A DNA stretch of 64,000 nt, taken from the NCBI GenBank assembly GCA_038501785.1, contig JBAMJR010000040.1, positions 6,993,501 through 7,057,500 of the forward strand, in the 5' to 3' direction. The DNA is from Myoxocephalus aenaeus. Its lineage: Eukaryota > Chordata > Actinopteri > Perciformes > Cottidae. Shown piece after piece: positions 12,085 to 24,679 of the stretch. The notes beneath the pieces are model-generated. The model searched no databases. It saw only the letters and a program-made list of their open reading frames with translations, and was not told the origin of the DNA. The position numbers and the translations under genes were made by a program. Every line of letters starts with the position of its first letter. Within the stretch, counting starts at the first letter, position 1.

Positions 12085-13221
12085 AATTCAGAAAAGGACA
12101 AGGACTTTGGCAGACACAAGGCCACTCAAACATATGCTTGTGTAATGCAATTGTAATACAATTGTTATATATAAAATGTCACAGCACAGTCGAAAGTTCT
12201 TTCTTTATTTTTTTTACACATTGAAATATAAAATCTGAAATGCCATCATGAGTCATGCGCATATAATAACACGATATATCTTTGAAATAAAAATCAAGTG
12301 GTTTGGAAAGTCCATGCTAATTGCCTCAAGGCAGCGTGATGTGCCCTTCTGTCCGGTTCTCAACGAGGAAACCCCAGAACGCATCCAAAGGGCTCCACAG
12401 ACCGCTAATGAGCGCAGGGGCAACTGCGATCAACTCTTCTCGTGGCACTTCCTCTACTGTTGTCAATTTAAGAAAGAGGAAAAGCTTTTTCTTTTCTGTG
12501 GCTGTCTGCTTTTGGAGCAAAAAACAAATTTTGGATTGTAAGTAGTAGTGAAGTAGTGACAAAGTAAGTGTTTAAGTGTCTGTTGTTAACCGATGCCGCT
12601 GGTTAAATCCACAAAGGGGCTCAGAGAGGTCGGGAAAAGCCAAGTACGAGAGCTTGAGACAGCAGCAGCCCGGAGGACTTCAACGTCTTTTGCTCAGAGA
12701 CACTCCAGAAATGATATTCAGTTTGTCCCCTGCTTGAAACGACGACGCCGTCTTTAAGCGATAGCCCTAAACCTAACCACCCTGTCACTAATTTAAACTT
12801 ACCCACGCAAACCCCACTGCTAAGACACGCCGTTCCAAATTGCAACGCGGCACGCCATTAGCCGACAGGGCCCAGGGGCACCTCCAGCTGATTTTTCTGT
12901 CTCCTCCCCTCGTTACTCTCCCTGTCTCGCAACTTCAGAGTTGGACAGGCACGAGAGAAACGGCTTAAAAAAAAAGGGAGTGCGGCGGCGGTCTTTTATC
13001 CCTGACCTCCAAGTGCCGTAAATGCTGAGTGAATTGAACATGAACCGTCTCTGATGTGGTGCCAGGGGTAGGGTTTCTCCACGGTGCAGTACAGCGCGGC
13101 CGAGCACATTTCTGTACTGTGGCTGAATCGATACACGGAGGTACATCATCGGGCCATTATGCCGCTGTCTGAAGGGGCCTCGCGGAGGCAAGGGGCCAAG
13201 GTGCTTGCTGCCGACAGGGGA

Positions 13222-13234
13222 GGGGGGGGGGGGG
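13222..13234. repeat. Poly(G) run of about 13
   Basis: A homopolymer G tract preceded by GGGGA on the plus strand. It can form a G-quadruplex in DNA, and would read as poly(C) in the plexin transcript. Similar runs occur near 45291-45302 and 48509-48518. Confidence 0.85.
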
Positions 13235-13831
13235 TCACCTTACGAAGCTGTTTTACAAGCGGAGAGGCCTGGACCTTGCCCCGCGTGTTCAGTAGTGGAA
13301 ACGGGACGGTGATGCCCGAGCGGAGGAAAGATCAGACACAGAAGAAACAGAATGTTAAGTGCAAGCCCAGTTTCTAAACGTAAAGAATAACTCATCGTAA
13401 CGGGTAATGGGTGAGGAGAAAGCGTCACCTCCAAGCAGCAGCGAGACCGGTAAGTATACAATAAGCGAGTCATTCGGGACAAAGGTACAGCAGAAATCAA
13501 TAGATTATGAGCTGTAATCCGCTTAGTCATTTATTCAAAGCAATTAGGGTGATGTCATCTTTAGGGACGCGCAAGATACAAGAAATATCTGTCCCGGTGA
13601 CATCGACAGTGGAGGGTGGTGACAGGATGAAAAATCTCCCTTGCCCCGCTGTTTTTATTAGATCGGAACAATTTGAACATGTAACGAGGAAACAACGGCA
13701 GTGATAAAATTGATTTAGTGCCGCTGTTCATTTTTTATGAGCGCCAAAATGACGCGATATCGCCGAACAGAAAGGGACGGGCCGAGAGCTTGCGGCAGGC
13801 AAAAATACACGGAGTGGGGGAACATTGAGAG

Positions 13832-13833
<2 letters not shown>

Positions 13834-13864
<31 letters not shown>

Positions 13865-13983
13865 TAGCAGAGACACAAAGAGAGCCATGTATAAATCCAT
13901 CGCTCGCTAATCGAAAACTACCCTCTCGCAGTGAATCGGGCAGTTTTATGTTTTCGCACTGCGTGCTTGTGTGTGTGTGTGTG

Positions 13984-14049
<66 letters not shown>

Positions 14050-14060
14050 CGTGCTTGTGT
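13834..14060. repeat. Two (TG)n blocks with a short spacer
   Basis: A perfect tract at 13834-13862, about 105 nt of unique sequence, then an interrupted tract at about 13968-14060 containing GCGTG and TATG variants. Interruptions suggest an older and less mutable tract than its neighbours. Confidence 0.95.
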
Positions 14061-14464
14061 GCGAGTTAGTACCGCTATACAGAGATGCAGTCTGTGCGCC
14101 GCAGTCCAATATACCACTTTTAATTATGTGTGTGAGTGAATATGGGAAAAGGTAAATTGCTCTGTCAAGCGGGGGAATGGGCTTTGTGATGTTTGAGCTC
14201 TCATCACTTGGCATTTCTATTATTCAACAAGAACGAGGGACGGGAAACGAGGGATGAAAAGGAGAAGGAGAAGGATGGCATACCTCACTTCTGGAAGTGA
14301 TTATCACAGAGAGTATGTTTATAACAGGCTTGGTGAGAAAAGTCCTGACACAGGCCCCGGGGAGCCAATGGGAGGAGGGGTTCCCGAAGGTGAGGTGCAT
14401 CACCTCCATCACCAGCATTCTGTTGGTTGTGATGGCCCAGAGCTTTTGGTTAACTGATTAACCA

Positions 14465-14520
14465 CCTAGCACCTAGCACGTAGCACCTAGCACGTAGCAC
14501 CTAGCACGTAGCACCTAGCA
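14465..14520. repeat. Tandem array of a 7-bp unit, eight copies
   Basis: Eight head-to-tail 7-mers of two types, CCTAGCA and CGTAGCA. After two of the first type they alternate, forming a 14-bp higher-order period. No spacers are present, so it is a minisatellite and not a CRISPR array. Confidence 0.95.
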
Positions 14521-15179
14521 CAAACCAGCACGCTGACAGACGAGCGTAGTGGAGCATTTAGCAGATGTGTCCCTCAGGAAAGGACCTTGTGGACCAAACA
14601 CAATTAAAATGAGAATTTATGTGGAAACTAGCACTCGGCCAAAAATGAAAGCTAATATTAATCTGTGTCTGTTGGATGTGTAGGTTTGTGACTAACGTGT
14701 TCACCATGACAACTACTTCATGAGGTGAATTTATCAGTGTTTTGTGTTGCTTCCAAAGAGAATGAAAAAAAGGGATACTCAACTGAATTAGCTAAAGAAA
14801 TATGAGGCGGGAGCCTGTTTGGCAATAGTCCAGGGCTAAAATGTTGAACAGTTGGTAAAACTTTATATACATATAATGAAAAATATTCACTTCATTTGTT
14901 GTCAGCGATCCATTTCAGTGATTGTTTTTGTTTTTGTTATTTAATGAACAACTTTCCATCAATATAAGAAGGTCATGATACAAAACTTGACAAGCGTGTT
15001 ACCAGCTACATACAACACGCTACTGTTTATTAGCTCCCGCCCAAAGTTAGCGATCATACGTTTAGCATACAGCTGGACAAAATCTTCGTTCACAACTCAC
15101 ACTAACGTAATTACGACCTCGCAGTTGTGTTTGCCTCCGCCAACCGGTCATGTTGCAGTTTACATCCACATCCATCATT

Positions 15180-15262
15180 TTGCGTGAAATAGTCATAATT
15201 AGCGTATGAATTCTTGAGTTATGGCCAAAAAACTTGTATTGTGAGGTCACAGTGACCTTTGA
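15180..15262. repeat. Dispersed teleost repeat fragment carrying a palindromic hormone-response motif
   Basis: GAATTCTTGAGTTATGGCCA followed by GAGGTCACAGTGACCTTTGA is typical of a repeat frequent in fish genomes. Positions 15244-15258 read AGGTCACAGTGACCT, a perfect inverted repeat with a 3-nt spacer, matching the consensus oestrogen response element. Confidence 0.6.
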
Positions 15263-16684
15263 CTGGTCATGACATGCATGTCCTCAATAGACTGGATCAC
15301 TGAATATAAACTAAAAGTCTATCTAGAGTCCAAAGAAAACAGAAACAGTTTTTTGGCTTGAAAAATAAAAAGCTTAAATTTAAGCATCCCAAGGCTTGGC
15401 CAGCAACCTTAAACCCAGAACCATTATCTCTAGTCCACGCAGCCTCTGGCTAGGAAGACGCCCGTCAGCAGCAGGCGGGGAGGCGCTGCTGGAACACAAG
15501 TTCACATTCTGCTGCAGAGGGAAGATCCTTATTCCTCTCTATGCCGTCTGAAGCGGCTGCTGGGAGAGCAGTTACTTCACAAAGAAGAGGCAGGAAGAGA
15601 CGGAGAAAAGGGGACAGACTATATCATGCGAGCCAATTATATTTCCCCACCTCCTCGGCTTTCTCTCTCTCTCTCTCTCCTTTTCGCTGACTGGAATCTG
15701 AATTTGGTCAATGTTGGAGCTCGGCCATTACGGCTTTACAGAGAGAGATGGCCATTCCATCTCTTCTCCTCTGATGATTAGTTTGAGTCAGATTTTCAAA
15801 GAAACAATATGACACAGAGTGAACGGACAAAATGTTAAACAAAACCTGCCATCACGGTGCAGACCTGACACAAAATAATGAGCCCCTATGAGAAAAGCCA
15901 TCATATAAATCTTATATTTTAAATCTAATACTTTACCAATTTTACCAGATGCTAATATAATCGTTCTTTCTCACCGTGCGGATCGTCTGAAAAAAGAGGA
16001 AGCGATCGCGGTGGTTTTTCTCCGCGAGGCTCCTCTCCTGCCACCAGACCTCCTCACAGTCGCAGCGCTAACATGCACAGACATGTAGTGGACATATCAG
16101 GGCTCATCAAAAATAAAACACCGGCTTCAATAATTGAAAGAGACTTCCTGGCCGTCATCTTTAATGCAGATGACAGGAGTTAAAAGGGGAAGTGTGCGAA
16201 CACTCCCCGGCATGGGCTTTCTGGACTGCCGGCTAAAACAGCGATTGCTGAACACAGGCCCAATGCTGGGAGTATCATGCAACGGGATATCATCGCTTCA
16301 GTCTTATGGCCTTCTGTTGACCGCCCACCATCGTTTGTACAGACGTTACATTATTCTGAAGATTTCCCTCGACGCGCTCTTCTCTTTTTCACCAACGTGA
16401 ATGAGCGAGTGCTTTGACTCTGGACCTTTTTTTTCCTTCGTAATATTGCTGATCTAGTGTTGCGGTAATATGTTGGTGATGTAGAAAGATCCCGCCGCTT
16501 CTAATGTGCTAATGCTGCAGTTGGACCCCGTTGGTAATGTCAAAACGTTTGAGAATCAAATCCCATTCTGAATCATCTTTCTGCGTTTGTGTGGGTGGAC
16601 TCCCTCTGCTTGAATATGCATTTATGGATCTCCCTGTACGGTCCATGTCGGCCCTGCTGGACCGCTGTTCATGATGGAAGGGCC

Positions 16685-16715
16685 TCACCCCCCGTCACCC
16701 CCCGTCACCCCCCGC
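16685..16715. repeat. Short tandem repeat of CACCCCCCGT, three copies
   Basis: Three near-identical 10-bp units, C-rich on the plus strand. Short and with no other signal. Confidence 0.85.
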
Positions 16716-18463
16716 CACATCAACACTGACGGCGTCCACTCTCATCAATTACACTCCGCTGCCTCTTCGCGCTTATTCAGACACGCGGAAGTCAATTATG
16801 TCTAATTGCTGGTAATTTACACAGCACTCACATGGCAGTTACTGTCCACATAGCGGGGAAGTCTTGTTGAAGGTTATCACAGCGCGCTCATTAACCGTTA
16901 TGAGATAAGAGAGCCGCGCAAGGCGAAGGGAGGAGGGGAGGGAAGGCGGACGTAACAGAACTCTGCAAACTGGAGCATCAAACTCTCATGGTCAAAGTCG
17001 TTAGTTAACTAGTTAACAGCAGCTCAATGCCGGGCCCGACTACCTTCTTCATGTCACTCTGTAGATGAGGTCCTGTAAATGTCCAGACATCAAAGGCTTT
17101 TACACACCGGGGGCGTGGCGAATAACCAACATGAAAATGCAAAACACTTCCTTGCGAATATTATATGTCTGGGGATTTTATTGTGAAAGGTAAGATGGGA
17201 AGGAGCACATCTGGTTGGCGCCATCTTTGTCGAGGTTTCAAGGAGTAATACAATTAGCCATTCTGGTTTGGGCTACAGAGCCTCCATGAATTTGTTCATA
17301 AGCATAAGGGCAACTCAACCCGTTTCCTACAACGTGATTGGTTGATGCCTTTATTTTGCGGTGTATTCAAGTGCTGTGTGAAAATATTCATGAAAAAAAC
17401 AACAGTTCAATAAAAACAACCCCCCCCCCAGGTGTGTAAAGGCCTTTAGACTGGAGAATGGGATGAATAGCATAACGTTTTCTTTTCTGACTCATCTCTC
17501 AATTGCAATATTTACTCAACAAAATGTATACTTTAGGCACAGCCACGCTAGACAATGCCGCAATTCATCCGCACGTGTTCATTAATCATTTGATCATAGA
17601 GTCGTGGTGAGGTTTTGTTGGTAGGCTGCTGCAGCGGGGGAAAGCGAACCGCGAACAGGACAGCTGGGAAGCTGCTGACATACATGCTACCTGAAAGTGA
17701 GCAAGTTTGATCAAGTGTTACCGTTTAAAATGATAACGCCACCAAGCATTGTTGTCAAAAACAATAAGATGGTGTGAAAGCTGATTCTCAAGGAAAGAAA
17801 GCTGCCATACTTACTAATACATACTAATTATAAATATTTCACGCAACACCAATTAAAATGCAAAGACGGTGTGTGTGCACCGCATCCCCAGCGGAAGGGT
17901 GGTATGGGGCTTCAGCCTATATGTGACACATTTTAATATTCATGATATTAATTAGCACTTATGACTATATATGTGTATGTTTGCGTGTGTAATACTGCTT
18001 TAATTGCAAAAATGTCCATGCGCTGTATGTGGTACTGTATGTATGTAATTAGCTTGATTGCTCGTTTCCCCCAGTGCATGTTTTTAATACACTTTTCCTC
18101 ATGAAGTCTTTATGGTGCTATTCCATTGTCTCCATGTTCTTTTATTTTTGCTCGCCCTTTCTAACCTTCACAACATCAATTGTCAGTAGTGAAGAGGGGT
18201 GTGTGTGTATTTCTGTGAGCACTCAGCAAGTCTAATTTGTATTTATGAAAGTGCGGATTGCAAAATCGTTGCAAACATACACATTCTCAAAAAACACACG
18301 CACCACCCGAGCTAGGTGTATTTGTGCGCCACGTGCCGTCGGGTAATCACTAGATCTCTCCCCACCGAAATCACTAGACCTCATCAGGGATGCCAACGGC
18401 GACCCAGCGGGCTGCATTAAGAGCCGCAGACCGTTTGGTTTTCCGCGTGCGTGATTCTCGTAC

Positions 18464-18595
18464 CTGCTTATCGGTGAGGGCGTATAGGTACTGGTGGTCC
18501 GGGCTGAAGAGCATGTCTCTCAGGATGGGGGTCCCGTCTTTTACCACCACATTCTCATACAGCAAGGCAGGCTGGGTGATGGAGTTCACCAGGAT
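18464..18595 (-). CDS. plxna3: Plexin-A exon: end of the semaphorin (sema) domain
   Basis: This 132-nt, phase 0-0 exon encodes 44 residues, starting ILVNSITQPA and ending YALTDKQ. It is preceded on the transcript strand by a pyrimidine-rich tract and CAG (TTTCCTCTTCCAG) and followed by GTACGAG. The motif PILRDMLFSPDHQYLY is the last beta-propeller blade of class-A plexins, directly before the conserved VTRVPVESC junction that opens the next exon. The sema domain is the semaphorin-binding head of the receptor, outside the cell. No other sema exon is visible further upstream, so the rest of the domain (roughly 400-450 residues in the family) must lie beyond position 64000. Assignment to the plexin-A family is firm. 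The A3 paralogue is preferred mainly because of the later exons; A1, A2 and A4 are alternatives. Confidence 0.93.
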
Positions 18596-19038
18596 CTGGA
18601 AGAGGAAAGAAAGGGAAATGGAAAAAAAAGCCACGATTACAATCAAATGTTTCTTAAATTATCGTCTGACAATGACACAAATAACAAAAGAAGTTTCCAT
18701 ACTGCACTGGAGGAAGACAGAAGCTATGTCTGTCAACTTCAGCATGAGCTAGCTTTTAGCGTTTTCAGCTGTAGCTAACTGAACGACAGCTCAGCTAACT
18801 AAGATGATACAGTTTTGCCACAGCAGTACGCCTAAATGCAGTACAGTAAACTGGCGATTAGCATTATGTGCACTGGCTGGTGTTGTTTTATGTTGAACGT
18901 TAGCTTCAGCTAGGTCGTTAGCTGAAAGCTGGTGCTCGGCGTGTTTGAGTACCAGCATTTTCAGCTAAGCTAGCTAGCTCTCAATGAACGACCAAGCTTT
19001 ACATCAATCTGCACGCTTAATATGTTCATTATTTATTG

Positions 19039-19359
19039 ATATGAGTTAGGGTGACCAGATTTGAGTTTGTGAAAAAGAGGACACTTCGTTCCAAGGGGGG
19101 GTGGGAGGGGGGTAGCAGTAGTGTGTAGCATGCCGTGAATGATGTCGACCAATGACAGTTCTCTCTACAGTCAGAGCTTGTGCAAGAAGGTGGAACGTGA
19201 GGGAGATACCATTTCCAAAACTTGTAAGGGGGTAATAACTATTTTCTCGGACGTAGCAAAATCGCGGACGTTTTTGGAATCCCTGCTGGACGCTTTTTTT
19301 AGGTCTCGAAAAGAGGACATGTCCGGGAAAAAGAGGACGTCTGGTCACCCTATATGAGT
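19039..19359. mobile_element. Non-autonomous DNA transposon (305 bp) with 8-bp target duplication
   Basis: The element occupies 19047-19351. Its ends are inverted: TAGGGTGACCAGAT at the left and TCTGGTCACCCT at the right. It is flanked by the perfect 8-bp direct repeat ATATGAGT at 19039-19046 and 19352-19359. An 8-bp duplication fits a hAT-type transposase. The inner sequence near the right end repeats AAAGAGGACATGTCCGGGAA-like motifs. No transposase is encoded, so it would have been moved in trans. Similar TAGGGTGACCAGA termini are widespread in vertebrates. Confidence 0.85.
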
Positions 19360-20114
19360 GGTTGTAAGTTACATGTTTGACTAAATGTAACATTTTACTA
19401 CATTTTGGCAGTCTAGAGTATTAATCCTGTGCATAGTCCACCGTTATTTGGTGAAGCCTAACTACAGTAATCAACTATAATGACGGCTCTTTTGTTGGAG
19501 CTTATGGTGTTGAGTCAGGCAAAATTACAGAGTTACGAGGGTTCTTCTTCCTTGAACGAGCAAGTCATTCTCCTTCTCTCTTCTTGTCTGGATCTTTCTC
19601 TTTCTAATTTCCCGGCCTCCATCTGCTCATCCATCACCTGATAGCATTTTCGTCTGAAACAACTTTTGTGTTTTCTGTCGCCCAGACTCGCTCTGTCATC
19701 TTACTTCCTTTTTTCTCTATTCTCCCTTCTCCCAACAGTCTCTGCAGTTATTATCTGCCAGATCACTACCAGACTTTTCCTTAATCAGTTTTTTTTCTGA
19801 ACAGAAGGTTCATTAACAGACAGACTGTCATCACTGAATGTGCTTTTGTCGCTCAAGAGGGGAGGGGGAGGCTTTGGTTAAAATTCAAGTGCTTTGACAA
19901 ATCCGCATTTCAGCGGGACGCTCAGAGTCCAAAGTCTTGGTTTTTTACACTGGATGGAAAAATGTGAGGCATGTAGCAGCAGAAACGGAAGAGAAAGGAA
20001 CAAGTTGTGTTGGAAAAACCTGACACAGGGCCAATACAAACTGTATTGACTTGTGCAGTTTACCACCTCTGACAACAAAAGTTGCAAACTTTTCTGACTT
20101 CCAAGACAGGTGTT

Positions 20115-20118
<4 letters not shown>

Positions 20119-20153
<35 letters not shown>

Positions 20154-20168
20154 GCGTGTGCGTGTGTG
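20119..20168. repeat. (TG)n microsatellite with GCG interruptions
   Basis: About 50 bp of TG on the plus strand; the right end degenerates into TGCGTG units. Confidence 0.95.
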
Positions 20169-22053
20169 GAGGTGTCCCTGAGTTGTTACTGTCCAAAGGT
20201 CATTTGTTTGAGCTGTCCCTTATGTTGCTCCAACATGAACACAAACACCCTGAAACTTTTATTAATGCGAGGGCGACCTTTTGTCCCCCTGTATGTCTGG
20301 CTGTGAACAACAATGCAGTCGAGCAGAAGAAAATTCTAAAACTTCTACACGCCCTGGGCCGCCTTATCGGTTGCTATGAGTGAAGGACTGTGGCGGCGAG
20401 AGGAGGGGGTGTAGGAGCAGGGAGCGTGCTCTGGCCTACAGCTCGGGGCAGAGGGCAGTTGGACTGGGATTCAGGTCAGCTGGCACAGAGGGGACTGCAG
20501 ACTGGAGCAGGTGACTGGAGATTCTCATCTCGTCTCCTGCAGGTGTCTGCTCTCCTTTCCTGACCTCTAGAAGTGAGTGTGTCCAAACTGACTACTCAGG
20601 AAGGGTGAGAAACTTTCATTAACGCTCACGAGAATCCACTGTTGTCGTTCTTTTTCCTTTTTTCTTCTTAGAACCCAACTTGTATCGCATTATATCATCA
20701 GAGTTCCAAATAAATGCCATCTGTTTACCTTGCTGAAAAACCCTGCCCATAAATCCCACTTTGTCTTCTTCTTTGTGCCGTCTACGCTCACTAAATTCAA
20801 AGCCATAAAGGTGTGTGTGGGGAGGAATGGAGGGGCGACACGAGGGCATCTGGAACTTTTTTTATGTTTCCATTCGTCTGGCTTCTTACTTTCTGCAACG
20901 TATTAGCAGGGAGCCCCGGCTATTAGATGAAAGAGACGGCCCTCTTAAAGCGGCGTCTACCTGTTTTAAAAGGCGCTTATTAAATATGGTTTTATAGCTG
21001 CTCCGAGGGTGATTATGAGACCAAAAAGAAAGGGGAAAAAAACATAAAGGATCCTACTTTGATGTTACTGACAGCTTATGAGTCATTAAAACAGGCTGTT
21101 ATTTTGTACTGATTAGTTTACCTCTTTGGAGCTCGACAATCACGCGTATTTTTATCCTGCTCAGCGGGGCCACTCCGGGGTGAGAGCGCCGAAACATCCA
21201 GGCTCTCAGCTAATGCTCTTGTTCCAGGGTGATGGACATTGAGGAAGCAGGGACAGGGTGTCTCACTTAAGGATGGCTCAATGAGGCATGCATCATGTCT
21301 TCGACCTTTTACGTCGAAAGGGGCGGCTTTCTCGCCGAGTCACCTTCAGCCACGAAGAAGGTTTGGATCAGGAGGGAAGTTAGGTGACTTCTCCTGATGA
21401 GTTTGCGGCCCACACTTAACTTTCAACCACTTCTTCAAGCTCGGACCTCTCCGTCGCCTCCCCCCTGGGATTAGGCTCATTACCAAAGGACCGCTGATAT
21501 AAGAAAGGACGCTGTAACCCTCACATACACCCACGCACACACACATACACATACATTGAGGTCCACAGGCGCACAAACAAAATGCATATCCGAGCAAACA
21601 CTCATACACTCACAAACCCAAGTGGAAACAACCCGATGACAATGCCGAGCTACTTCTACCTTTGATTGGACGAAAGCTATAAAGTCACATTGCCACTAGT
21701 CTTTTTGAGTCATTTTAGGGCTTTTCAACAGACATTCTTTGTCAACGTTCCCGTGTAAATTCCACCATACAAGCCGAAGGTTGGCTGCCAAGGAGGCGGC
21801 TTTCAGGAGCAGAGCAGAGGATTCATCAGAGTGAACGGAAAAGGTGAAGAGTAGGAGAGTGTGCGTTCAAGTCAAAGGTGGCGTGTGGCAAACAATTTAA
21901 AACACATGAATAAACAGATATGTATATATCACTCAACATGTACTGGCCATGATGCTGATTGTGAGCAATATAGTTCGACAGTTTGAAATCAGCATTTCTT
22001 TCCTGAGTTACTGTACAGATAACTCGACTTTGATACATTTTTGGCAGCATTTA

Positions 22054-22054
<1 letters not shown>

Positions 22055-22121
<67 letters not shown>

Positions 22122-22134
22122 ACACACACACACA
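22055..22134. repeat. (CA)n microsatellite, about 80 bp
   Basis: A CA run on the plus strand with one GACA interruption near its right end. It lies 500 bp before a TG tract of similar length, so the two could pair in RNA. Confidence 0.97.
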
Positions 22135-22642
22135 GGAGTGTGTAGAAGAGGACGAGGCAAAAAAGGTGAACAAAGGGGAGTAATGAGGTTTGGGTGGTGA
22201 TTAATACCACGCTGGGTTCAACCACCGGTCACACCTTTGGGTCAGGTAGACTAGGAAAACACCTACTAAGCGCCTGCTATCAATTCTTCCCTCAAAAAAA
22301 AAAAAACGCACTTGGTTCGTATTTTCCCAGTGGCTTTGTTTGACTGCCTGTCTCCTAATCATTCTTTCTCCCTTCTCTTCCTCAACTCCGTCTTTCATTT
22401 TGGCATTCATTCATTCACTTGCATTATGCATTTTTGCACCTGCACTTTATTCCAGCTTTCTTTCATTTGCAGCCCTTCCTCCTGACGTGCCTTCTTCCTC
22501 AACTTCTCCACCTCATTTTGTTCTCCTCTTCCATTTCCCTTTATTTTCCTTCTTATGATTGCTCTTGTCCATGCACATTTCTTTTTTTTTTCTCCACCTT
22601 GTTGTTTTCCTTTCCTCACGGACACAGACCTCTTTCTCCCAC

Positions 22643-22731
<89 letters not shown>
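22643..22731. repeat. (TG)n microsatellite, about 88 bp
   Basis: A TG run on the plus strand interrupted once by TTTG near its start. It is complementary to the CA tracts at 22055-22134 and 23107-23187. Confidence 0.97.
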
Positions 22732-22732
<1 letters not shown>

Positions 22733-23105
22733 TGCATGCACATGTGTGTCCAGACACAGCAGAGACACAGCAGTTAATTACATGGTAGGACAAAGGAAGG
22801 GACAATGAAAAGGAAGGAGGGAAGGATGCAGAGACGGGGGGGAGGAAGAAGAGGGTAGGATATAGGAAGGAGCAGCTTGTTAACCTTGTTAGCATGTCTC
22901 ACTGAAACCGATGTTATAAATGTCCGGTGAGGACGAGTAATGAACCAATGTCCTAAATGTTGAAGTAGCTATTTGACGATGGAGGGAACAGCGGGGGTTT
23001 GGGGGGGGAATCATTTCCTTAATGAAATCTACGGTGGTAACAGCTCCTCATTGTATTCATGATCCCTAATGAAATTGATTTTGGTCTCATCTGTTGAGAG
23101 GGGGG

Positions 23106-23106
<1 letters not shown>

Positions 23107-23187
<81 letters not shown>
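23107..23187. repeat. (CA)40 microsatellite
   Basis: An uninterrupted CA run on the plus strand, immediately upstream of a dispersed repeat copy that starts near 23227. Confidence 0.98.
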
Positions 23188-23189
<2 letters not shown>

Positions 23190-23226
23190 GCAGCAGGATC
23201 CAAAAGGAAGTTCAATTTAATACCAA

Positions 23227-23610
23227 CTACAGACTCTATAAGAAATGCACGTAGTCCCCCATTGGTTTGTGGATTACGGTTTAGAAGCCTCGAGTTCTGT
23301 ATTTTGTCCGTTGCCATCTCACAAGAGGGTGGAGCTAAGAACAAGCATTCTCTGCTTCATGGCCTATTTTACTCTAAACTGGAACCATAATTTACTAAAT
23401 GAACACTGAGACCATAAGCGCATGTTTACCATGTTTACTGAGGTAATACATCAAGAGAGAAGTAGAGTTGTTTTCTAATAGACTTCTATACAATCAGACT
23501 TATTTTTGCAACCAGTGGAGTCGCCCCCTGATGGTCAGTAGAGAGAATGCAAGTTAAAGGCACTTCAGCTTTGGCTGTGCTTTTCAGACCAGGAAGTTGC
23601 CACCTGACAC
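23227..23610 (+). repeat. Dispersed repeat family member A
   Basis: Shares ordered blocks with 51719-52260: AGAGGGTGGAGCTAAG, AACCATAATTTAC, GACCATAA followed by CATGTTTAC, ATGTTTACTGAGG, AAGAGAGAAGTAGAGT, AGACTTCTATACAATC, AGAATGCAAGTT and AGGAAGTTGCC. It contains GAGTCGCCCCCTGATGGTCA, which pairs it with the partial copy at 36612-36712. No coding frame or terminal inverted repeat was recognised. Confidence 0.85.
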
Positions 23611-23658
23611 TAACAGTTCGTAAAAAAAATGGGCGAGTCATATGTTCAAAAAGAGAGG

Positions 23659-23661
<3 letters not shown>

Positions 23662-23707
<46 letters not shown>
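23662..23707. repeat. (GA)23 microsatellite
   Basis: A pure GA purine tract on the plus strand, about 50 bp downstream of repeat copy A. Homopurine runs of this kind can form triplex (H-DNA). Confidence 0.97.
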
Positions 23708-23712
<5 letters not shown>

Positions 23713-23843
23713 GTGCCAGTGCAAGCTGGTGGGCTGAGATTTACTCATGTTCAGTGAATGTGTATGTGAGTGTGTGTGCGCGTCTGACCCTGACTGGAGG
23801 GCATCCAAAGTATCACAGCACCTGCTGACTGCACAGTCTACAG

Positions 23844-23845
<2 letters not shown>

Positions 23846-23897
<52 letters not shown>
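23846..23897. repeat. (CA)26 microsatellite
   Basis: An uninterrupted CA run, followed at about 24004-24047 by a degenerate CA/CAGA stretch. Confidence 0.97.
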
Positions 23898-23899
<2 letters not shown>

Positions 23900-24679
23900 G
23901 CTATGTAGAGCCACATCAGCGAGACAGGTTTTCTCCAAGTGAAATTAATCATCGTTCCTTTGTCGCACCGCTGCTCTCACAACAGGAGGCCAGCCCCAGG
24001 TGACACACACATATGCATACACACACAGACACACAGACACACACACACAAAGAGTGACAGGCAGACAGCTGGCCGGTGACAGCATGTCACTATGAAGCTG
24101 TTTTCCTAACAGCTAACAATAGTTGGCTCAGGTTAAAAGGGAGCAACGCTGTGTGTACAGTACACACTGAGGGTCGCTGTTTCGGTCAGATTGACTTCTT
24201 TTTAGCGGGGGCGTATATATATGACCAGTGCTCTGGTAATAGCAGCAATCCAATGCGGATGCTGGATTCATGCTAAACATGTGGTGGAGCGGAGCCGCGT
24301 TGCTCACATAGAGTCCACTGTGCTTCCATTAAAAACGATCACATGTGGCTATCAGTTGTGCTGAGATAAGAACGCTTTGAGGCTGATTCCACTTCCTGGA
24401 TTACTGGCGAGAATTTAAACATCAGTTGCTGCTGCATTAGTGATACATAAAGAAGGTGGCTGGCTGCTGCTGCTTACCCTCTTCGGAACAGAGCTAAAAA
24501 AAAATTTAAAGCATCCTTGGTCTCACTTTCTTTTCTTTTTTTTTTTTACTTATTTACTTCTATTAGTTAAGATAACATTCCAGTTCATTTGAATTGTGAG
24601 TCTTATTGTTTTTTTGTAGTTTTTTTTGCTTTTGCCATTAATTTTACGACCTGTGAAAACATATTCTTTCTATTTTAAC

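Noticed and set aside
14465..14520. Possible CRISPR-like repeat
   Set aside because: Units are 7 bp with no spacers, in a vertebrate genome; it is an ordinary minisatellite.
22407..22895. 162-codon minus-strand frame with poly(Thr-His)
   Set aside because: The centre is a CA microsatellite translated; the same holds for all Thr-His and Cys-Val rich frames in the window.
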